Part shown: positions 6,586 to 12,787 of the stretch, one piece after another
Numbering within the stretch: position 1 is the first letter of the stretch
How the letters are laid out: every line of letters starts with the position of its first letter
Assembly: GCA_040757655.1 (NCBI GenBank)
Contig: JBFLWV010000025.1
Location: forward strand, 1 to 16,525
Length of the DNA stretch: 16,525 nt
Origin: 2-02-FULL-49-11 sp040757655
GTDB lineage: Bacteria; Patescibacteriota; Patescibacteriia; 2-02-FULL-49-11
Reading direction: 5' to 3'
The notes under the pieces: generated by a model
Told to the model about the DNA's origin: nothing
Seen by the model: only the letters and a program-made list of their open reading frames with translations
The model's database searches: none
Position numbers and translations under genes: made by a program

Positions 6586-6666
6586 ATAAATGCCCAAATG
6601 ATCAATTTTGGGAATTGGGATTTGGAGCTTGATTGGGAATTAGGCATTGGGTATTGGGATTTACTG
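6549..6666 (+). repeat. Heptad array H4, overlapping the scpA 3' end
   Basis: Left arm: ATGACCAATGACCAAACCCC then ATGACCAATCAATGA, in which the scpA stop TGA lies. The right arm is G/T-rich with units TTGGGAA, TTGGGAT, TTGGAGC, later CATTGGG, TATTGGG. CCCAAA and TTTGGG in the middle form a short stem. Confidence 0.65.
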
Positions 6667-6668
6667 TT

Positions 6669-7256
6669 ATGTCCTTAATCTCACAACTCGAATCTTTCCT
6701 CTTCATCTCCAATCGCCCGCTGACGGTTCGGCGGTTGGCGGAATTGGTGGGGACGGGTGAGGAAGCAGTGGAGGCGGCATTGGCTGATTTGCGCGAGAAA
6801 ACAAATGGAGAAGAGCGGGGGGTGCAGCTCGTGAGTGTGGGGAACGCGTATCAGTTCGCGACGCGCGGCGAGTACGCGAAACTGATTGCGGCGTTCGTGA
6901 AGGAAGAATTGGTTGGCGAAATGACACGCCCGCAGTTGGAAACGCTCACCATCATTGCGTATCGCGGGCCTGTGGCGAAGTCGGAATTGGAGCGCATCCG
7001 CGGCGTGAATTGCAGCCTCATCCTTCGCAACCTCATGATCCGCGGTCTGGTGGAAACGGTGGACGGACAGGACGATGCACACGACCCCATGGCACGGCTT
7101 CTCGTGCGTTATCAGGTTACCCATGATTTTGTAAGATTTTTAGGTCTTACCTCTGTTGAGCAGCTGCCGGAATATGAGCAGCTTTCCAAGCATGAGTTTT
7201 TGGAGGCTATGAAGCAGCAGGGAGAGAAATTTTCTAATGCAGTGATTAGTGAATAG
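6669..7256 (+). CDS. scpB: Segregation and condensation protein B
   Basis: 195 residues. Tandem winged-helix ScpB architecture: SLISQLESFLFISNRPLTVR (residues 2-21), a first HTH (LAELVGTGEEAVEAALADLR), the wing GVQLVSVGNAYQFATRGEYA, then the highly typical RPQLETLTIIAYRGPVAKSE followed by LERIRGVNCSLILRNLMIRGLVE (broken at RIRGVNCSLILRNLM) and the end VTHDFVRFLGLTSVEQLPEY. It dimerises and binds ScpA and SMC. The ATG at 6669 is chosen: an ATG at 6633 lies within the repeat array and would add MGIRHWVLGFTV, which is repeat-derived. No Shine-Dalgarno sequence. Pairing with scpA is the usual arrangement. Confidence 0.95.
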   Translation: MSLISQLESFLFISNRPLTVRRLAELVGTGEEAVEAALADLREKTNGEERGVQLVSVGNAYQFATRGEYAKLIAAFVKEELVGEMTRPQLETLTIIAYRGPVAKSELERIRGVNCSLILRNLMIRGLVETVDGQDDAHDPMARLLVRYQVTHDFVRFLGLTSVEQLPEYEQLSKHEFLEAMKQQGEKFSNAVISE

Positions 7257-7265
7257 AGCGTAAAT

Positions 7266-7358
7266 ATGATTAAGAAATCCTAAACCCTAAACAAACACAA
7301 AATCCAAAATCCAAAACATGTTTTAGGGTTTATAGTTTCGAATTTAGAATTTCCAATT
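7266..7358 (+). repeat. Heptad array H5
   Basis: TAAACCCTAAA (7281-7291) pairs perfectly with TTTAGGGTTTA (7322-7332). Between them are AAATCCAAAATCCAAAACA units with a 7-base period and a 12-bp palindrome AAAACATGTTTT (7313-7324). The right arm is GAATTTAGAATTTCC. It lies between scpB and the carboxypeptidase. Confidence 0.65.
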
Positions 7359-7363
7359 GAGTT

Positions 7364-8320
7364 ATGTCTCCCGCCATCTCTTTTCTCCTCTTCCTCACCA
7401 CCTTCATCCCCTCACTTCTTCATTCTGCATCTCTCACCATTCCCGATCGCGTGGTATCGCGAGGGGGAGGGACTGCGATAGTGGATGAGCAGGAGGAGGG
7501 AGATCGCCTCATGGTGCCGGTATGGCGTCCTGAAGAGAAGAAGAAAGATCCGCAGCGTGTTTCAGGGGTAGGAGGTCCTCAGGGGTTAAGTGCGAAGAGC
7601 GCGCTGGTTGTGGATGCTGTTTCTGGCAAGGTGCTCTATGCAAAAAATAAGGATGTCGTGCGCCCCTTGGCTTCCCTTACCAAACTCATGACGGCGCTCG
7701 TGGCAGTGGACCTCTTGCCTGACCGCACGAAAAAAGTGTCTATCGTCAAAGCGGATGAAGCAAGGGGCGGGAGGCTCTATATTCATGGGGGGGACGAGGT
7801 GTCGGTCGATGACCTCTTCTATCTCACGCTGGTAAGCTCGTCGAATGATGCGGCGCTTGCGCTTGCGCGCGCCACGGGCAAGAGCCGCGAAGACTTTGTC
7901 AAGGAAATGAACAGACGGGCGCGCTATATGGGATTGAAATACGCGCGGTTCATGGATCCCACCGGACTTGAGTCGAGCAATGTGGCAACCGCTAAAGAAG
8001 TGGTACTATTATTACAGGCGGCGGTGGATAACCCATTTCTTCAGCATGTGATGAGCACCAAAGAGTACCGCCTTGCATTAGGAGAAGGAAAAACGAACAC
8101 GGTCGTGAGCACTAATAAATTGTTGGGAAGCCTTGAGGTGCGGGGCGGCAAGACCGGTTATATCGATGAATCAGGATACAATTATGCGGTAGAGGTGCGG
8201 GGCACGAAGGGCGAGATTCTTACCATCGTGCTGCTGGGTCATGAGCGGGAAATGGATCGTTTCACGCAGGCGAAAGCGCTGGTGGAATGGGTGGAGAGAG
8301 CGTGGACATTTTCTTATTAA
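7364..8320 (+). CDS. D-alanyl-D-alanine carboxypeptidase (S11/PBP5-type)
   Basis: 318 residues. Removes the terminal D-Ala of peptidoglycan stem peptides outside the membrane. All three active-site motifs of the penicillin-binding fold are present: SxxK as S104-L-T-K107 (RPLASLTKLMTALVA), SxN as S159-S-N161 (LVSSSNDAALALA) and KTG at 263-265 (RGGKTGYIDESGYNYAV). Residues 1-22 form a signal peptide or anchor (ISFLLFLTTFIPSLLHSASL). A disordered charged linker (about 35-70) precedes the domain. It ends soon after the catalytic domain, with no PBP5 C-terminal beta domain or membrane-anchoring helix, so retention may rely on an uncleaved N-terminal helix. No Shine-Dalgarno sequence. Confidence 0.92.
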   Translation: MSPAISFLLFLTTFIPSLLHSASLTIPDRVVSRGGGTAIVDEQEEGDRLMVPVWRPEEKKKDPQRVSGVGGPQGLSAKSALVVDAVSGKVLYAKNKDVVRPLASLTKLMTALVAVDLLPDRTKKVSIVKADEARGGRLYIHGGDEVSVDDLFYLTLVSSSNDAALALARATGKSREDFVKEMNRRARYMGLKYARFMDPTGLESSNVATAKEVVLLLQAAVDNPFLQHVMSTKEYRLALGEGKTNTVVSTNKLLGSLEVRGGKTGYIDESGYNYAVEVRGTKGEILTIVLLGHEREMDRFTQAKALVEWVERAWTFSY

Positions 8321-8324
8321 CCTT

Positions 8325-8406
8325 TTTCAATCCGCGTATATCAGCGTGACGATCAGCGTTCATCCGCATCTATGAGGGACGGAGAAGTAGAAGGACGCGG
8401 ATGGCG
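8325..8406 (+). repeat. CAGCGT-type array K2 with fold-back arm
   Basis: CCGCGTATAT, CAGCGTGACGAT, CAGCGTT: units of about 12 bases as in K1. CATCCGC (8361-8367) then pairs with GCGGATG (8397-8403) across a purine-rich loop. The right arm contains an ATG in frame with tpiA, which argues against using that ATG as the start. Confidence 0.5.
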
Positions 8407-8430
8407 ACGCAGAATAACAAGGACGGGAAT

Positions 8431-9189
8431 ATGAAATACCTCATCGCTAATTGGAAAATGAAGCTCACCATTGCCGAGAGCATGGCGCTCGCGCGTGAGG
8501 CGAGAGAGTATGTTGAATCGCATGACACCGCGGACCTTCATATCATACTTTGCCCTTCGCATGCGGCGTTGAGTGAAGTGGGGAAGATACTCTCCGGGAG
8601 CGGTATGAGCTTGGGGGCGCAGGACGTGGCGCAGGTGGATCGCGCGTCGCTCACCGGCGCAACCTCTCCTCTGCATTTGGTGGAGCTTGGCGTTGCGGCG
8701 GTGATTATTGGTCATTCGGAGCGCAGGGCTTATTTCGGCGAGACTGACGAGTTGGTGCATCATAAGGTGAAAGCAGCGCTTGCACACGGACTGAACGCGA
8801 TTGTATGCGTGGGAGAGCGCAAGGAGGAGCGTGATCGGGGAGAAACAGAGGCGATCGTGCGCCGTCAGGTGCGCGCGGTAGTTGAAGCGGAGACTGCGTT
8901 GGAAAAGTTAGCTGTCGCTTACGAGCCAGTATGGGCGATAGGTACGGGAACGCCGGTTCATCCCGAGGATGCGGTGGTGCAGGCAGAGGCGATCCGCGAT
9001 GAATTGGCGAAGATCACTGGAAAGGCGGAAGAAGTTAAGAAGGTGCCCATCTTGTACGGCGGAAGCGTGGATGGGGACAATGTGCTCCTCTTTACACACT
9101 CCCCACTTAATGGTACGCTCGTCGGTACGGCCAGTCAGTCAAAGGAGGGGATGCGCGCACTCCTCGAGGCGCTTCACAGTATCCTATGA
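8431..9189 (+). CDS. tpiA: Triosephosphate isomerase
   Basis: 252 residues. Interconverts dihydroxyacetone phosphate and glyceraldehyde 3-phosphate in glycolysis; cytoplasmic dimer or tetramer. Catalytic residues are in place: N7 and K9 (IANWKMK), H95 in IIGHSERRAYFGETD, E165 in AYEPVWAIGTG, and the phosphate loop LYGGSVDGDN near the C-terminus. The ATG at 8431 is preferred to the in-frame one at 8401 because MKYLIANWKMK is the family's usual start and AAGGA lies seven bases upstream; the earlier ATG lies in a repeat arm. Its TGA overlaps the ATG of the next gene (ATGA at 9186-9189), so translation of the two is probably coupled. Confidence 0.96.
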   Translation: MKYLIANWKMKLTIAESMALAREAREYVESHDTADLHIILCPSHAALSEVGKILSGSGMSLGAQDVAQVDRASLTGATSPLHLVELGVAAVIIGHSERRAYFGETDELVHHKVKAALAHGLNAIVCVGERKEERDRGETEAIVRRQVRAVVEAETALEKLAVAYEPVWAIGTGTPVHPEDAVVQAEAIRDELAKITGKAEEVKKVPILYGGSVDGDNVLLFTHSPLNGTLVGTASQSKEGMRALLEALHSIL

Positions 9190-10004
9190 CGCTCCTTATC
9201 TTATCCATTGTCGTGTTTTTAGCCTCCCTAGGGGGGCTGATTCTGCTCGTGGTGCGAAAGTTTCCCGTGTTGTCACTTTTGAATGTGTATGATGTCAAGG
9301 AGCAAGCAGAGCGCCGTGTGAAACGCGCGATCCTTGAACAACGCATGCATAGAAAGTTTAGCGTCACGATTCGGACGGCGCTGCAAAAGATACACCCATT
9401 CGTTCATTGGGCACGAGAAAAGTTCCTATCTGTCAAAGAATGGGCGCGCGCGCTCGAAGTGCGCTACCAACAGACGCTGGAAGAGGAGCGGCGGAGAGTC
9501 ATACCTGAGATGCCACGGTCGGTGGAAGAGCTCATTGAGGAAGGGAAGAAACAGCTGGAGCGGGGGGATGACGCAGGGGCAGAGCAGACGATTCTGCGGG
9601 CAATCGCGCAGGAGCCACGGTCGATCACCGCATATAAAGCGCTCACGCGTCTCTACGTGTCGCGCCGCGAATATGATCACGTGAGGGAAATCGATGAATT
9701 TATTTTGAAATTGGATCCGCATCAGGCCGAGGTGTATGCCGATCTCGGCACCGCCCTCACTGCGCTGGGAGAATCCGCACTTGCACTCGATGCACTGGAA
9801 AAGGCAGTAATGTTGGAGGAAGAGAATCCTAAATACCTTGATCAACTATTAGAACTTGCTATACTGCGTAAGAAAAAGAGTCTTGCGAAGGAAACATTGA
9901 TAAAATTGCAGGAAGTGAATCCCCAAAATGAAAAAATTCCTATCTTCGTAGGGCGGGTGCAAGAATTGCCAGAAAAGGAGGGCGGTGGTGAGAGCGCTAG
10001 ATAA
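9186..10004 (+). CDS. Membrane-anchored TPR-repeat protein
   Basis: 272 residues. An N-terminal membrane helix (about 2-24, LLILSIVVFLASLGGLILLVV) is followed by a basic, probably helical stalk (EQAERRVKRAILEQRMHRKF). From about residue 115 come tetratricopeptide-like repeats: VEELIEEGKKQLERGDDAGA, EQTILRAIAQEPRSITAYKA, LTRLYVSRREYDHVREIDEF, LKLDPHQAEVYADLGTALTA, LGESALALDALEKAVMLEEE. TPR proteins are protein-interaction scaffolds; partner unknown. Topology places the TPR part most likely in the cytoplasm given the arginine-rich stretch right after the helix. The start overlaps the tpiA stop by four bases, so the two are co-transcribed; this need not mean related function. Confidence 0.82.
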   Translation: MTLLILSIVVFLASLGGLILLVVRKFPVLSLLNVYDVKEQAERRVKRAILEQRMHRKFSVTIRTALQKIHPFVHWAREKFLSVKEWARALEVRYQQTLEEERRRVIPEMPRSVEELIEEGKKQLERGDDAGAEQTILRAIAQEPRSITAYKALTRLYVSRREYDHVREIDEFILKLDPHQAEVYADLGTALTALGESALALDALEKAVMLEEENPKYLDQLLELAILRKKKSLAKETLIKLQEVNPQNEKIPIFVGRVQELPEKEGGGESAR

Positions 10005-10026
10005 TAAGGCAGAGCTGTTTTTTTAA

Positions 10027-10186
10027 TCGTATCGGAATTTCAAAATGTTGAAATTCCGACCGCATTAACCCAGGCGGGTAAGTGCGGGACTCAGATAGGC
10101 CACTATCCCGATACAACCCAACATTTTGCGAAGCATAGTGCTGTCCGGAGGGAGAAGGGCTTAAGCGAAGCGAGCTTATCTGGTTT
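10027..10186 (+). repeat. E element, copy E3
   Basis: TCGTATC (10027-10033) can pair with GATACAA (10110-10116, one mismatch at the end). The invariant 12-bp hairpin TCGGAATTTCAA (10032-10043), loop AATG, TTGAAATTCCGA (10048-10059) is intact. CAGATA (10092-10097) pairs with TATCTG (10177-10182); in E4 the same positions read CAGTTA and TAACTG, a compensatory change. The right module differs (TAAGC-GAAGCGA-GCTTA) but ends in CTGGTTTT. The 107 bases from here to the tRNA hold a short CTTGG/CCAAG stem and nothing else I recognise. Confidence 0.75.
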
Positions 10187-10293
10187 TCAAGGCAGGCTGT
10201 GGTGTGATACATTTTGCCGTTGTAGCTCCCGCCTATCTTGGCGCCGCCCAAGTCTCTGCTTCGCGGATCGCTACGGGGTAGGGAGTAACGTAA

Positions 10294-10366
10294 GCCTGGG
10301 TAGCTCAGTCGGCAGAGCACATCCATGGTAAGGATGGGGTCGGGAGTTCGATTCTCCCCCCAGGCT
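10294..10366 (+). tRNA. tRNA-Thr (anticodon GGT)
   Basis: Cloverleaf: acceptor GCCTGGG with CCCAGGC, D-arm GCTC/GAGC, anticodon stem CATCC/GGATG with loop ATGGTAA (anticodon GGT), T-arm GGGAG-TTCGATT-CTCCC, discriminator T. CCA is not encoded. First of three clustered tRNAs upstream of rpmG. Confidence 0.95.
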
Positions 10367-10420
10367 TTGAGATGAAGGAGCAGGCCCCACAGGATAATTT
10401 CCAATGGAAACTGCTCTATG

Positions 10421-10504
10421 GGGCAGGTGGCGGAGTGGTCAAACGCACCAGACTGTAAATCTGGCGGCCTTGTGCCTACGTAGGTTCGAACCCTACCCTG
10501 CCCA
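10421..10504 (+). tRNA. tRNA-Tyr (anticodon GTA)
   Basis: Class II tRNA: acceptor GGGCAGG with CCTGCCC, anticodon stem CCAGA/TCTGG with loop CTGTAAA (anticodon GTA), long variable arm (CGGCCTTGTGCCTAC region), T-arm GTAGG-TTCGAAC-CCTAC, discriminator A. CCA is not encoded. The 24 bases at 10405-10428, spanning its 5' boundary, recur inverted at 12366-12389. Confidence 0.95.
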
Positions 10505-10570
10505 TTTAGTGCGTGGTGAAAACCCTGCCCCACCCAATTTGTGCGTGGTGAAAACCCCACCATGCCCATT
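10489..10570 (+). repeat. Direct repeats derived from the tRNA-Tyr 3' end
   Basis: GTGCGTGGTGAAAACCC occurs at 10509-10525 and again at 10541-10557, 32 bases apart. Each copy is preceded by a variant of the tRNA end (CCCTGCCCATTTA, then CCCTGCCCCACCCAATTT), and a third partial CCCCACCATGCCCATT follows. The tRNA tail and adjoining spacer seem to have been tandemly duplicated. Confidence 0.6.
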
Positions 10571-10644
10571 GCCACCTTAGCTCAGTTGGTCAGAGCAACT
10601 GTTTTGTAAACAGTGGGTCCTCGGTTCGAATCCGAGAGGTGGCT
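10571..10644 (+). tRNA. tRNA-Thr (anticodon TGT)
   Basis: Acceptor GCCACCT with AGGTGGC, D-arm GCTC/GAGC, anticodon stem ACTGT/ACAGT with loop TTTGTAA (anticodon TGT), T-arm CTCGG-TTCGAAT-CCGAG, discriminator T. CCA is not encoded. With the GGT tRNA nearby it covers most threonine codons. Confidence 0.95.
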
Positions 10645-10687
10645 GATCAACTACATATTGATTTTTAATACTTAATTCGGTCAAACT

Positions 10688-10843
10688 ATGCCCTCACAGG
10701 AAAATCTCATTAAAATGGAATGCACGGCGTGTCATCACTTGAATTACTATACCTACAAAAATAAACGGGTGAAAATTCGCTTAGAGCTGAAGAAGTATTG
10801 TAAATTTTGCAAGAAACACACGCTCCACAAGGAAACCAAGTAG
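10688..10843 (+). CDS. rpmG: 50S ribosomal protein bL33
   Basis: 51 residues, the normal length for bL33. It carries the zinc-ribbon form: CTAC (residues 12-15) and CKFC (about 38-41), with the core NYYTYKNKRVKIRLELKKYC and the typical C-terminus HTLHKETK (compare HTVHKE in relatives). It is part of the large ribosomal subunit near the E site. It follows tRNA-Thr by 43 bases, a common arrangement (tRNA then rpmG); secE and nusG, which often follow, are absent here. A strong terminator lies downstream. A decayed copy of its 3' end is found at 12594-12663. Confidence 0.93.
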   Translation: MPSQENLIKMECTACHHLNYYTYKNKRVKIRLELKKYCKFCKKHTLHKETK

Positions 10844-10876
10844 CGGTAACGATTAAGTCTCGGCTAATTGAATGAG

Positions 10877-10907
10877 AATACTTCGCCAAGAGCGGAGTAT
10901 TTTTCTT
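10877..10907 (+). terminator. Intrinsic terminator after rpmG
   Basis: AATACTTCGC (10877-10886), loop CAAGA, GCGGAGTATT (10892-10901): a 10-bp stem with one G-T pair, followed by TTTCTT. It would end the tRNA-rpmG transcript before the Fic islet. Confidence 0.75.
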
Positions 10908-10986
10908 GTGTGTCTGGCACTGCACTGAGCAAGGCGAAAACGTATGTAATGGGCTTTGTGCTGAAGGTTCGTAATGATATAGCGTA

Positions 10987-11014
10987 TTGACTCATTACCA
11001 CGCAATGTTATAAT
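10987..11014 (+). promoter_or_regulatory. Strong promoter of the Fic gene
   Basis: TTGACT (10987-10992), 16-base spacer, TATAAT (11009-11014), with an extended -10 TG at 11006-11007. It is the best promoter match in the window. The predicted start is at about 11021, just before the operator-like repeats. Confidence 0.7.
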
Positions 11015-11023
11015 TGGATTGAA

Positions 11024-11057
11024 ATTAGACTAATCGTTAGACTAATTTTAGACCAAT
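11024..11057 (+). promoter_or_regulatory. Three operator-like direct repeats upstream of the Fic gene
   Basis: ATTAGACTAAT (11024-11034), GTTAGACTAAT (11036-11046) and TTTAGACCAAT (11047-11057), 11-12 bases apart, so about one helical turn and on the same DNA face. The first is itself palindromic around a central A. Lying between the predicted transcript start and the ATG, they fit a repressor array, perhaps for autoregulation. Confidence 0.55.
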
Positions 11058-11063
11058 GCTACT

Positions 11064-12272
11064 ATGGAGCATACGACCATCAAGCCGTTTTCAGAGCAAT
11101 TCATTCAAGACTTTGTGCTCGCTCCCTCTGTCCTACCGTTTACCGATAAAGAAATCATCGAACTTGACAACGAACTGGCAGAGTACGAGCAGGTATTCAT
11201 GGACCCTGAAGTGGAGAAGCGCCTCTTGAGCAAGAATGAGCTTCTTGCCTCTTTTGCCATTTCCAAAGCCGAGAATTCGACGCTCACCCTCGACGAAGCA
11301 CAAGAAGTCTATAATGTCGTACTCAAACACAGGGAGTATAAGTTCATCAGCAAGAAGCTCAATAACAAACAGAAGCCCACGGTTAAAGACTATGAGAAAC
11401 TGGAGTTCTTCAACATTGCCAAGGCCTTTCGGGAGATCAACCAAAGGCCGTTCGCCATCAAATCGTTGACGCCCTCGTTCATCAAACAGATTCACCTGAA
11501 ACTTACGCAAGGCATGGACATTTTCCACAAGTACCTACCGGACTTCACCGTCTATAAGTCGGGCGCATGGCGGGATAACAACTTCATACGAGTGGGAAGT
11601 TACGTGCCTGCGCCGTATAAGGATATTCCAAGGGGAGTGAAAGAACTCATTGACTGGCTCAAGAAGAATCCATCCATCACCAGTATCGCCGTATTCCACA
11701 CTGCGCTCTATGCCTTGCATCCTTTCAACAACGGCAACAAGCGAGTCTGCCGGATCCTTGAGCATGCGTTGCTGCGCAGCCTCGGAGTCAATGCGAAAAA
11801 CCTCTACAGCACCTCATACTATTACCACAGGCAGAAAGAACGGTATTACAAATACCTTCTGTATTCGCTTGAACGGAAGAATCTCAACCACTTTACGTCA
11901 TTCATGCTTGAAGCATTCGTGCTCTCGATTATTTCAGTGGTGAAAACAAGCCTAGAGATGAAGCGCGTACAGTTTTTGGATAACACATCACTTGGCGAAA
12001 AAGAGAAGGCAATTTTGAAACCCTTGGTCAAACGTCACGAGGTGCAGTTTAAGACGTTGTTTAAGCTCGCTAAGAAGAATATAGCACGGCAGACGTTCGT
12101 GACTTATCTCCAAAAAGCGACAAACGAGAAACTCGTTACCAGGCGAGAGGCCGGGCGAACAGTATGGTACACTCTCAATCTCAAGGTTCCAGAGCAGGAC
12201 GTTTTATCAAAATGGTTGGGATTTGCCAAGGCGCGGCTCTCATACATTCCTGATGATATTCGATTGTCATAA
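11064..12272 (+). CDS. Fic-family protein (predicted AMP transferase) with C-terminal winged helix
   Basis: 402 residues. The Fic core motif is HPFNNGNKRVCR (H219 to R230); the acidic residue usual at the fifth position (HPFxD/EGN) is Asn here, a variant that may alter metal binding or activity. The flap precedes it (YKSGAWRDNNFIRVGSYVPA). At residues 65-75, AISKAENSTLT aligns with the inhibitory SSAIEGNTLT helix of class II Fic proteins, with Glu70 as candidate inhibitory residue. The C-terminus (from about 310, KAILKPLVKRHEVQFKTLFK onward, to EKLVTRREAGRTVWYTL) looks like a winged helix that could bind DNA. Fic enzymes transfer AMP or related groups to proteins. The gene has its own promoter and operator-like repeats and sits between rpmG and an rpmG remnant, suggesting acquisition. 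Confidence 0.88.
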   Translation: MEHTTIKPFSEQFIQDFVLAPSVLPFTDKEIIELDNELAEYEQVFMDPEVEKRLLSKNELLASFAISKAENSTLTLDEAQEVYNVVLKHREYKFISKKLNNKQKPTVKDYEKLEFFNIAKAFREINQRPFAIKSLTPSFIKQIHLKLTQGMDIFHKYLPDFTVYKSGAWRDNNFIRVGSYVPAPYKDIPRGVKELIDWLKKNPSITSIAVFHTALYALHPFNNGNKRVCRILEHALLRSLGVNAKNLYSTSYYYHRQKERYYKYLLYSLERKNLNHFTSFMLEAFVLSIISVVKTSLEMKRVQFLDNTSLGEKEKAILKPLVKRHEVQFKTLFKLAKKNIARQTFVTYLQKATNEKLVTRREAGRTVWYTLNLKVPEQDVLSKWLGFAKARLSYIPDDIRLS

Positions 12273-12291
12273 ATGAATGAGGGTTGTCTCA

Positions 12292-12327
12292 CAGTCTACT
12301 CGAGAGTAGACTGCTTACGAGTAGACT
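12292..12327 (+). repeat. Palindrome and third half-site after the Fic gene
   Basis: CAGTCTACTC (12292-12301), GA, GAGTAGACTG (12304-12313) is a perfect 10-bp inverted repeat, followed by another GAGTAGACT (12319-12327). The core TAGACT is the same hexamer found in the repeats upstream of the gene. No T-run directly follows the stem, so a binding site is as likely as a terminator. Confidence 0.5.
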
Positions 12328-12365
12328 TATAAAATTGAAAGGAACCCCATACAGGCGCACGCGAA

Positions 12366-12510
12366 ACTTGCCCCATAGAGCAATTTCCAACGTCCCGCCA
12401 CACCTTATGTTTCTGACGATTGGCCATCAGTATGATTTGAGGTCAGTCACTGCAATAAACAAACAATGATGGGCACGAAAAGGTGTGTTGGAAATTGCCT
12501 TAAGGGGCTT
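12366..12510. repeat. Interrupted inverted repeat containing an inverted copy of the tRNA-Tyr 5' flank
   Basis: The left arm includes GCAATTTCCAAC (12380-12391) and CACACCTT (12399-12406). The right arm has AAGGTGTG (12480-12487) and TTGGAAATTGC (12488-12498). The reverse complement of 12366-12389 matches 10405-10428, at the start of tRNA-Tyr, at 22 of 24 bases. Together with the flanking DNA this fills a gene-free stretch of about 515 bases (12273-12787), which otherwise holds only the rpmG remnant and heptad array H6. Confidence 0.55.
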
Positions 12511-12593
12511 GACCAGATTGATGCGTAGGGTATGATAGTCATGAAGAACATTGAGGACTATGAGGACTATGCGCAGGTAGGGCACCGTTTGTA

Positions 12594-12663
12594 AAGCGTG
12601 CGCACAGCGCCGAGAAGTATTGTAAGTTTTGCGAAGCACACGGTGCATAAGGAGACCAAATGA
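12594..12663 (+). pseudogene. rpmG (bL33) 3'-end remnant, frameshifted
   Basis: GAAGTATTGTAAGTTTTGC matches rpmG (GAAGTATTGTAAATTTTGC), encoding KYCKFC. After a net two-base deletion the frame resumes as HTVHKETK and stops at 12661-12663, the exact end of a bL33 protein. About 80 percent of some 50 bases match rpmG at 10792-10843. Upstream the likeness fades and no full N-terminus is seen. It is either a decayed second rpmG or the displaced 3' end left when the Fic islet arrived. Confidence 0.75.
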
Positions 12664-12664
12664 G

Positions 12665-12787
12665 AAATCCTAAACCCCAAACTCTAGATTCTAAACAAAT
12701 TCATAATCCCAAGACTCAAAACGTACTGAATTTTGATCCTTTGGATTTAATGTTTGTTTAGTATTTCGGATTTAGGATTTGGAATTT
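12665..12787 (+). repeat. Heptad array H6
   Basis: AAATCCTAAA (12665-12674) pairs perfectly with TTTAGGATTT (12771-12780), and CTAAACAAA (12691-12699) with TTTGTTTAG (12753-12761). The left arm is A/C-rich, the right T/G-rich, with a 7-base beat, very like H5. Confidence 0.65.

Noticed and set aside
6633..6668. Upstream in-frame ATG for scpB
   Set aside because: The extra twelve residues are encoded by the heptad array.
7281..7332. Telomere-like repeats (TAAACCC/TTTAGGG)
   Set aside because: They are internal, few and part of a fold-back heptad array whose unit differs in other gaps.
8401..8430. Upstream in-frame ATG for tpiA
   Set aside because: It lies in the right arm of a repeat and would add ten residues before the canonical N-terminus; a better ribosome site precedes 8431.
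4528..9189. Recoded TGA (code 25, as in Gracilibacteria)
   Set aside because: TGA ends aspS and tpiA at the expected positions and no gene has internal in-frame TGA.
9997..10575. Long minus-strand open frame
   Set aside because: It runs antisense through E3, tRNA-Thr, tRNA-Tyr and the spacer; its peptide merely reflects tRNA sequence.
12541..12594. Small open frame beginning MKNIEDYEDYAQVGHR
   Set aside because: Only 17 codons, with a 9-base tandem repeat and no family likeness; it lies in the decayed region before the rpmG remnant.
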